In this document: positions 7,014-12,382 of the stretch, piece by piece
Layout: each line of letters opens with the position of its first letter
How positions within the stretch are numbered: the stretch's first letter is position 1
Origin: Bacteroidales bacterium UBA6428
GTDB taxonomy: Bacteria > Bacteroidota > Bacteroidia > Bacteroidales > UBA932
NCBI GenBank assembly: GCA_002437305.1
Contig: DJOW01000045.1
Coordinates: forward strand, 1 to 14,454
Direction of reading: 5' to 3'
DNA: 14,454 nt
Made by a program: the position numbers and the translations under genes
Notes under the pieces: generated by a model
Seen by the model: only the letters and a program-made list of their open reading frames with translations
The model's database searches: none
Told to the model about the DNA's origin: nothing

Positions 7014-7505
7014 TCATGCCCTGCGCAGGATGACGGTGGCCCACACCTCGCAGCCTTCTTTCCGTCCGACGAAGCCAAGCCGCTCCGTCGTCGTGGCTTT
7101 GACTGAGATGTTGCCGACATCTGTCCCGATCACTTCGGCAAGAGTGGAGCGCATCGAGTCTATGTGCGGGCGCAGTTTCGGAGCCTGCAAGGCTATTGTG
7201 ATGTCGGCGTTGCCGAATCTGTAGCCTTTGGCCATGACCAGTCTCATCACTTCTTTCAGAAGCGATTTGCTGTCGATTCCCTTCCATCTTTCGTCATTGT
7301 CAGGGAAATGAAGTCCGATGTCTCCGAGCGCGGCCGCGCCCAGAAGCGCATCACAGAGGGCGTGGATTGCCACATCACCGTCAGAATGCGCCACAAAGCC
7401 TGCTTCGCTTTCAATCCTTATTCCGCAAAGCCACATCGGCAGCCCTTCCTTGAGGGCGTGCACATCGTAGCCGTTGCCTATTCTGATGTCAGAAGATTCC
7501 ATCAT
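7014..7505 (-). CDS. ispF: 2-C-methyl-D-erythritol 2,4-cyclodiphosphate synthase
   Basis: IspF catalyses ring closure of CDP-methylerythritol 2-phosphate to MEcPP with release of CMP in the non-mevalonate isoprenoid pathway, as a cytoplasmic homotrimer. From the ATG at 7505 it has 163 residues, the normal family length. Metal ligands are D14 and H16 (GYDVHAL) and H48 (DVAIHALCDALLGA). The HFPDND segment and the C-terminal KATTTERLGFVGRKEG motif are present. I chose 7505 (or the adjacent ATG at 7502) because the upstream TTG at 7523 falls inside a -7 promoter box. No other MEP-pathway gene is adjacent. It is divergent from the GH9 gene and probably leads a transcript that includes the symporter. 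Confidence 0.97.
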   Translation of the reverse strand: MMESSDIRIGNGYDVHALKEGLPMWLCGIRIESEAGFVAHSDGDVAIHALCDALLGAAALGDIGLHFPDNDERWKGIDSKSLLKEVMRLVMAKGYRFGNADITIALQAPKLRPHIDSMRSTLAEVIGTDVGNISVKATTTERLGFVGRKEGCEVWATVILRRA

Positions 7506-7520
7506 GCAGTCATGTTTGCG

Positions 7521-7528
7521 CAAATGTA
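7521..7528 (-). promoter_or_regulatory. Probable -7 box of the ispF promoter
   Basis: The minus strand reads TACATTTG, a full match to TAnnTTTG, 15 nt before the ATG at 7505. No clear TTTG occurs 19-21 nt upstream, so the -33 element is weak or absent. Its position implies a very short leader and supports the ATG at 7505 or 7502 as start. Confidence 0.5.
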
Positions 7529-7561
7529 AGAAATTTCTTCATTTAGGACGGCTAATTTTCT

Positions 7562-7569
7562 TAAATTTG
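7562..7569 (+). promoter_or_regulatory. Probable -7 box of the GH9/metX promoter
   Basis: TAAATTTG matches TAnnTTTG and lies 42 bp before the ATG at 7612. The best upstream partner is TTTA at 7542-7545, a short 16-nt spacing, so the -33 element is imperfect. It mirrors the ispF box across a 33-bp gap. CGCAAAT at 7519-7525 and ATTTGCG at 7565-7571 form an inverted repeat. Confidence 0.45.
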
Positions 7570-7611
7570 CGTGTTTAAGAGCATATTCATAATTGTTTTG
7601 AAGAGAATCTC

Positions 7612-10332
7612 ATGAACCACGGAATGATGAAAAGATTATTTTCCATTGCTGTCCTGGCATTGGCCGCCGTTCAGACTTTTGCTGGCTCTTGGATCAGGAT
7701 CAACCAGATAGGCTACCTGCCGGAAGCCACCAAGGTCGCTGTCTTTATGAGTAGCGAGGCTGTTCAAGTCATCGGTTTTGAGTTGGTGGATGCTTTTACC
7801 GGAGAAGCCGCCTGGAAGTCGGGCGCCATAAGACCGACGGGACCGCTCGGCCAGATGAAGACAACCTGCCGTTTGGATTTCAGTGCCTTTAAGGCAGATG
7901 GCGCTTATTATATTAAGGTACTGTCGTCAGGAGGCGAGGCGCGCTCTGAGATATTCCCGATAAATCCGAGGGTTTATGACGGAACCGCAGATTTTGTGTT
8001 GAACTACATGCGTCAGCAGCGTTGCGGCTGGAATCCTTTCTTCAAGGACAGCTGCCACAGGAAGGACGGGATGATTGTCGGTCACCCGGATCCCAGGAAG
8101 GACAGCACTTTCCTTGATGTGACCGGAGGCTGGCATGATGCTTCGGATTGTCTACAGTACACAACCACTTCAGCCAACGCGATTTACCAGATGATGTTCG
8201 CTTACCAAAGCAATCCGGAGGCATTCTCTGACAACCATTTGGCTGACGGCACGCCTGGACGGAACGGGATTCCTGATATCGTTGACGAGATTTACTGGGG
8301 TCTCAGGTGGTTGGACAAGATGAACCCTGATCCTGGAGAGATGTACAATCAGATCGCGGACGATCGTGACCACATAGGGATGCGCGTCCCGAGTGAGGAT
8401 CAGGCCGACTATGGCTGGGGTAAAGGAGAGTACCGGCCTGTCTGGTTCTGCTCCGGCGAGCCACAGCAGAGAGGCCGGCGCGGGGACAGGAACAAGACCA
8501 CAGGCGTAGCGAGCACCGCTGGTAAGTTCGCCTCTGACTTCGCTCTTGGCTCCGAGATCCTGAAACCGTTCTATCCGGATTTCGCGGAGAGGATCGGGGC
8601 GAAGGCGCAGGCCGCCTATGACGCAGGAGTCGCCAAACCCGGTGTCTGCCAGACAGCCTCGGTGGTTTCTCCTTACATCTACGAGGAGGACAACTGGGTG
8701 GATGACATGGAGTTGGCCGCTTACGAGATGTACCGCCGCACCGGAGACAGGAAATACAGGACTGAGGCCATTGAATATGCCCGCCGCGAGCCCATTACCC
8801 CTTGGATGGGGGCAGACAGCGCCCGCCATTACCAATGGTATCCTTTTATGAATATGGGGCATTACCGCATCGCGGAGGATTTTGGCGGCAAGGTCTCAGC
8901 GGAGTTCGTAAGAAACCTCCGTTCCGGCATCCAGCGTGTCTCCGAGCGTGGGAAGGACCATCCGTTCATGTTCGGCATTCCGGGAATATGGTGCTCCAAC
9001 AATCTGACCTCGGCGATGTTGACCCAATGCATCCTTTACCGTGAGCTTACCGGAGACACAGCCTACGAGGAGATGGAAGGCTCTCTGCGGGATTGGCTTC
9101 TGGGATGTAATCCTTGGGGCGTGAGCATGATTGTGGAGATGCCTGAAGGAGGGATATTCCCGACCCAGCCTCATTCTTTCATCATCAAGTACAAGATGGG
9201 AAACACTACCGGCGGCTTGGTTGACGGACCTGTCTATGCGACAATATTCGGCAGCCTTCTTGGAATCCGCACCGATGGCGGGATCAACTACGAGGAGTTC
9301 CAGCCGGGCGATCTTGTCTACCATGACAGCACGCATGACTATTCCACCAACGAGCCTACGATGGACGGCACTGCCTCGCTGACGTTCCCGCTGTCCTACT
9401 ACCAGCGTGAGGGTCGTGTTTGTTCGGAAGGGGTACGTAGCGGCATTGGAGGTCGCCGCCCCTTTACCCGGACAGGGGCGCGAATCGATCGTGCGGCGAC
9501 CTCCAATGCCGCAACGCCATCCGCTGATGGAACCGGGACTGAATGTGCGGTGGATGAAACCGGAGGATCGCACCCCGCTGATAGTGCCACCGATGCCCCC
9601 ATTGTAACCACCATCGATAACGCCCTCATCGACAAGAACGTCTACCGGGACGGGGGAATTGTAAGAACCGACCCTTCGGCCAAGCACATCGACTTTGTGT
9701 TCACCGCGGCGGACAGGGCAGACGGAGCGGAGAAGATCATCGCCACATTGAGGAAGTGCAACATCAGGGGCGGATTCTTTTTCACGGGAGAGTTCTTCAG
9801 GAAGTTTCCGGATGTGGTCCGCCGGCTTGTTTCGGAAGGACACTACGTTGGAAGCCACTCCTACGGACATCTGCTCTACGCCCCTTGGGGCAAGCGCGAT
9901 TCCCTGCTGGTGACAAAGCGGGAATTCGAGGAGGACATATTCAAAAGTTATAAGCAGCTGCGGGAGTTCGGGATCACGGATGCCCCGTATTTCATTCCTC
10001 CCTATGAGCACTACAACGCGACAATCTCCTCCTGGGCGCGTCAACTTGGTTTGCAGGTCGTCAACTACACTCCCGGGACCCTCACGAACGGGGACTACAC
10101 GACCCCTGGGATGAAACGCTACTTCAGCAGCAAGGAAATTCTCCGCAAGATCCGTGAATATGAACGCAAGGATCCCAACGGTCTCAATGGCCACATCATG
10201 CTTATTCATTTGGGAACGGATCCGGCCAGAACGGACAAATTCTACAACAAGTTGCCCGGGCTGATCAGGGAACTCCGCAGGAAAGGATATTCATTCACAC
10301 CATTGAAAGATAATGATCAAGCACATCTATAA
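7612..10332 (+). CDS. Secreted GH9 glycoside hydrolase fused to a NodB-like polysaccharide deacetylase domain
   Basis: This 906-residue exported protein carries a signal peptide at about residues 1-24 (core SIAVLALAAVQTFA; cut probably before GSW). ATGs at 7612, 7624 and 7627 are all possible starts. A CelD_N-type Ig-like domain covers about 25-118. A GH9 catalytic domain covers about 122-598, with GGWHDASD (candidate base D176 or D179), LLGCNPWG, PTQPHSF (H521) and the acid E581 in DYSTNEPTMDG. These predict beta-glucan or cellulose cleavage. A Ser/Thr/Gly/Ala-rich linker of about 70 residues follows, partly encoded by a palindromic element. A NodB-like domain covers about 680-895: HSYGH (H749, H753), IPPYEHYN and LIHLGTD (H866) are present, but motif 1 reads FTAADRADG instead of TFDDGP. 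There is no lipobox or sorting domain. Its end overlaps the metX-like gene by 20 nt. Confidence 0.9.
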   Translation: MNHGMMKRLFSIAVLALAAVQTFAGSWIRINQIGYLPEATKVAVFMSSEAVQVIGFELVDAFTGEAAWKSGAIRPTGPLGQMKTTCRLDFSAFKADGAYYIKVLSSGGEARSEIFPINPRVYDGTADFVLNYMRQQRCGWNPFFKDSCHRKDGMIVGHPDPRKDSTFLDVTGGWHDASDCLQYTTTSANAIYQMMFAYQSNPEAFSDNHLADGTPGRNGIPDIVDEIYWGLRWLDKMNPDPGEMYNQIADDRDHIGMRVPSEDQADYGWGKGEYRPVWFCSGEPQQRGRRGDRNKTTGVASTAGKFASDFALGSEILKPFYPDFAERIGAKAQAAYDAGVAKPGVCQTASVVSPYIYEEDNWVDDMELAAYEMYRRTGDRKYRTEAIEYARREPITPWMGADSARHYQWYPFMNMGHYRIAEDFGGKVSAEFVRNLRSGIQRVSERGKDHPFMFGIPGIWCSNNLTSAMLTQCILYRELTGDTAYEEMEGSLRDWLLGCNPWGVSMIVEMPEGGIFPTQPHSFIIKYKMGNTTGGLVDGPVYATIFGSLLGIRTDGGINYEEFQPGDLVYHDSTHDYSTNEPTMDGTASLTFPLSYYQREGRVCSEGVRSGIGGRRPFTRTGARIDRAATSNAATPSADGTGTECAVDETGGSHPADSATDAPIVTTIDNALIDKNVYRDGGIVRTDPSAKHIDFVFTAADRADGAEKIIATLRKCNIRGGFFFTGEFFRKFPDVVRRLVSEGHYVGSHSYGHLLYAPWGKRDSLLVTKREFEEDIFKSYKQLREFGITDAPYFIPPYEHYNATISSWARQLGLQVVNYTPGTLTNGDYTTPGMKRYFSSKEILRKIREYERKDPNGLNGHIMLIHLGTDPARTDKFYNKLPGLIRELRRKGYSFTPLKDNDQAHL
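9440..9512. repeat. 73-bp palindromic element inside the GH9/NodB linker
   Basis: Perfectly complementary 20-bp arms at 9440-9459 and 9493-9512 flank a 33-bp centre. Beyond one mismatch the pairing continues for three more bases on each side (CGT/ACG). A nested hairpin GCCCCT/AGGGGC lies at 9458-9463/9474-9479. The element is in frame and encodes residues about 610-634 of the host protein. Because of the symmetry, the opposite strand can be read to give the same peptide ends (GIGGRR and AATSNAA). It coincides with the domain boundary, which suggests an inserted palindromic repeat tolerated in a linker. Confidence 0.75.
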
Positions 10333-11335
10333 GCACGAGGGGACGTTTGAGTTCGAAGCGGGAGGAAGCATTGACAATCTGGAGGTTGCCTATCACACAT
10401 CTCCGTTTGTATGTACACCCGGCAGAAAAGTGATCTGGCTCTGCCACGCCCTCACGGCGGATTCGGATCCGGAGGGCAGCTGGTGGCCTGCTCTTGTCGG
10501 ACCCGGCAGACTGATCGACACGGAGAGGTACTTTGTGATCTGCGCCAATGTACTTGGCTCAGCCTGCGGCTCGTCCGGTCCTGCCTCCGTAAACCCGAAA
10601 ACCGGTAAGCCATACTACTTCGACTTCCCGCGCGTGACGGTACGCGACACTGTCCGTGCGTTTGATCTGCTGCGTCAACATCTTGGAATAGAGAAAATCG
10701 ACATGCTGATCGGAACGTCGATGGGCGGGTTCATGTCTTTCGAGTGGTCTGTGATGCGTCCAGGCATATTCGGGAAGATCTTCTTTATCGCCACCGGAGC
10801 CCGTGTGACTCCATGGCTCTCCGGATTCAACGCCGCGGGCCGCCTCGCACTTCTCGCGGACCCGACCTTCAAGGAGCACCGTGACCTTAATGGCGGCATG
10901 GAAGGCCTCAAGGCCGCCCGCGCGATAGCCCTTCTGACCTACCGCTGCGAGGAAGGCCTCTTCAAACAGAACGAGGACAGTGATGACACTGTGTTCGCCG
11001 GCAAGGTCGGCTCCTACTACCGCCACCAGACATCAAAGTTTGTCAAGGACTGGGATGCGTATTCCTATCTCTATGTCTGTGACGAGGTTGACAGCAACAA
11101 CGTGGGCCGTGGCCGCGGAGGTGTCGCAAAGGCTCTGTCCGGCATAAATGCCGACTGCACTTTCATCTGCATGTCCTCCGATGAGCTTTTCCCTCCCGAA
11201 GACATGAAACCGCTTTCTGCTTTGGTGCCCGGCTCCCGCTACCATCAGATAGAGACCCCCTATGGTCATGACGGATTCCTCATAGAGACCGCCGCGATCG
11301 CTGACATCCTCCGCCCGGCCCTCCCAGGGATATAG
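10313..11335 (+). CDS. metX: Homoserine O-acetyltransferase family protein (MetX-like alpha/beta hydrolase)
   Basis: This 340-residue cytoplasmic acyltransferase is predicted to transfer an acyl group, normally acetyl from acetyl-CoA, to homoserine, opening the direct-sulfhydrylation route to methionine. Family features are CHALTADSD near residues 44-52, NVLGSACGSSGPAS at 79-92, the nucleophile elbow with S136 (IGTSMGG), the acid D290 (SSDELFPPED) and the base H319 (GHDGFL). The elbow reads GTSMGG where GGSMGG or GGSFGG is more usual. Length is close to bacterial MetX. The ATG at 10313 lies 20 nt inside the end of the GH9/NodB gene in another frame, so translation is probably coupled although the functions appear unrelated. 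No sulfhydrylase gene is adjacent. Acyl-donor choice, or serine as acceptor, cannot be decided here. Confidence 0.85.
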   Translation: MIKHIYKHEGTFEFEAGGSIDNLEVAYHTSPFVCTPGRKVIWLCHALTADSDPEGSWWPALVGPGRLIDTERYFVICANVLGSACGSSGPASVNPKTGKPYYFDFPRVTVRDTVRAFDLLRQHLGIEKIDMLIGTSMGGFMSFEWSVMRPGIFGKIFFIATGARVTPWLSGFNAAGRLALLADPTFKEHRDLNGGMEGLKAARAIALLTYRCEEGLFKQNEDSDDTVFAGKVGSYYRHQTSKFVKDWDAYSYLYVCDEVDSNNVGRGRGGVAKALSGINADCTFICMSSDELFPPEDMKPLSALVPGSRYHQIETPYGHDGFLIETAAIADILRPALPGI

Positions 11336-11378
11336 AATGTTTTCGCTTGAAGTCCGCTTTCGGGCCGGATCCCGGCAA

Positions 11379-12164
11379 TCACCTTGCCGAGATGATGTAA
11401 AAACAGGAGGTGGAAAGGAAGTCGCGCAGGAACGGGATGTGGTCCAGGCCGAGACGCAGACGGGTCGGGCGGAGATGGAACTTGGCCTTGTAGTGCGGAC
11501 TGATCAGCCATAGTTTTCGTTCAACAATCCGGAAACCAGTCTCTTTGCATAGTCTCTCGAACTTCTCCGGAGTCATCTTCGAGCGCTTGATGCTCAGAAG
11601 TTCCTCAATCTTGGCAGGGTCTTCCTTGAATATTCTTAGATAGCTTCTGTAGAGGCTGGCAGGGAGGAGGTGCATGAACGGGACTTTGGAGCAGACTCCG
11701 CTCCGGCAGATCTGCTGGTGGCCTCCGAACGGCATCTGCCAGGCCGGAAATCCGAAGAACACGATTCCGTCGGGCTTCAGGAACTTCTTTATGCCCCAGA
11801 AGAAGGCCGGCTTGTCTTCCGGCTCGATATGCTCGATCACGTCGTGGATCAGCACGATGTCAAAACGGTCATCCCGAGCGGGCATATTCAAGAAGTTTCC
11901 GCTGATGAACTCGCCTGGCATATTACTTTTGGCGAAATATTCCTTTGCGTGCTCTATCTTGTTGGAAGCCAGATCGATGCCGGTCACAGAGCATCCCGCT
12001 TCGGCGAACGGAAGAAGGTTCCCGCCCTCGCCGCATCCGATCTCCAGAACCCGTGTTCCGGTCCCGATGCTCTTGAACTTCCGAAGATAGTCTATGTAAA
12101 ACTCCCTGGAAGTCTGTGCCAACTCCCTGAAATAACGTTCTCTGTCCGTGTGTCGCTCCTGCAT
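11379..12164 (-). CDS. Class I SAM-dependent methyltransferase, substrate unknown
   Basis: This 261-residue protein carries a Rossmann methyltransferase domain at about residues 36-140. Motif I is VLEIGCGEGG (39-48), the acidic residue that binds the SAM ribose is probably D64 (GIDLA), and the post-II region is HDVIEHIE (107-114). The C-terminal part has a Cys-containing FGGHQQICRSGVCSK segment, a helical region and a basic end, which resemble Bacteroidota methyltransferases often found near surface-glycan genes. The substrate cannot be told. It converges with metX across only 43 bp. It is not MetW: it lies on the other strand and the C-terminal extension differs. The ATG at 12164 follows a leader of about 40 nt from a TATTTTTG box, so it is probably monocistronic. 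Confidence 0.88.
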   Translation of the reverse strand: MQERHTDRERYFRELAQTSREFYIDYLRKFKSIGTGTRVLEIGCGEGGNLLPFAEAGCSVTGIDLASNKIEHAKEYFAKSNMPGEFISGNFLNMPARDDRFDIVLIHDVIEHIEPEDKPAFFWGIKKFLKPDGIVFFGFPAWQMPFGGHQQICRSGVCSKVPFMHLLPASLYRSYLRIFKEDPAKIEELLSIKRSKMTPEKFERLCKETGFRIVERKLWLISPHYKAKFHLRPTRLRLGLDHIPFLRDFLSTSCFYIISAR

Positions 12165-12211
12165 TTTCTGTAACCGGTTTCTAAATGATGCTCTTGCGCC
12201 GTTTCAAAACA

Positions 12212-12219
12212 CAAAAATA
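12212..12219 (-). promoter_or_regulatory. Probable -7 box of the methyltransferase promoter
   Basis: The minus strand reads TATTTTTG, a full TAnnTTTG match, 47 nt before the ATG at 12164. No clear TTTG lies 19-21 nt upstream, so only the -7 half is convincing. The rest of the gap between methyltransferase and helicase (12165-12382) shows no gene. A weak inverted repeat GACTAAA/TTCAGTC sits near 12338-12359, just downstream of the helicase stop on the minus strand. Confidence 0.45.
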
Positions 12220-12382
12220 ATCAAAAATCGCTCAATTATTCCATGGTTTTGTGTGAGGTTTAGAAGCTGTTTTGATTTGTTCCTTGAGGCGAAAATGTTC
12301 ATTTCTGTCCTGCTTCTTAATGTGCTGATCACCAATTGACTAAATGATTGTCTTCAGTCTATTTCGACACAAGGAAACCTAT

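Noticed and set aside
7506..7523. Extended ispF start at TTG 7523
   Set aside because: The TTG falls inside the TACATTTG -7 box, and the added residues do not belong to the IspF family. The ATG at 7505 or 7502 fits better.
8896..10209. 437-codon open frame on the minus strand antisense to the GH9/NodB gene
   Set aside because: It lies wholly inside a gene with clear catalytic motifs, shows no recognisable domain, and its apparent motif repeat comes from the palindrome. It is a reading-frame shadow.
11364..11376. GCCGG-ATC-CCGGC hairpin between metX and the methyltransferase
   Set aside because: The stem is only 5 bp with a 3-nt loop, and no T-run follows on either strand. This is insufficient for a terminator call.
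11379..12164. MetW partner for the metX-like gene
   Set aside because: The methyltransferase is on the opposite strand, has a long unrelated C-terminus and lacks MetW-like layout, so proximity to metX looks incidental.
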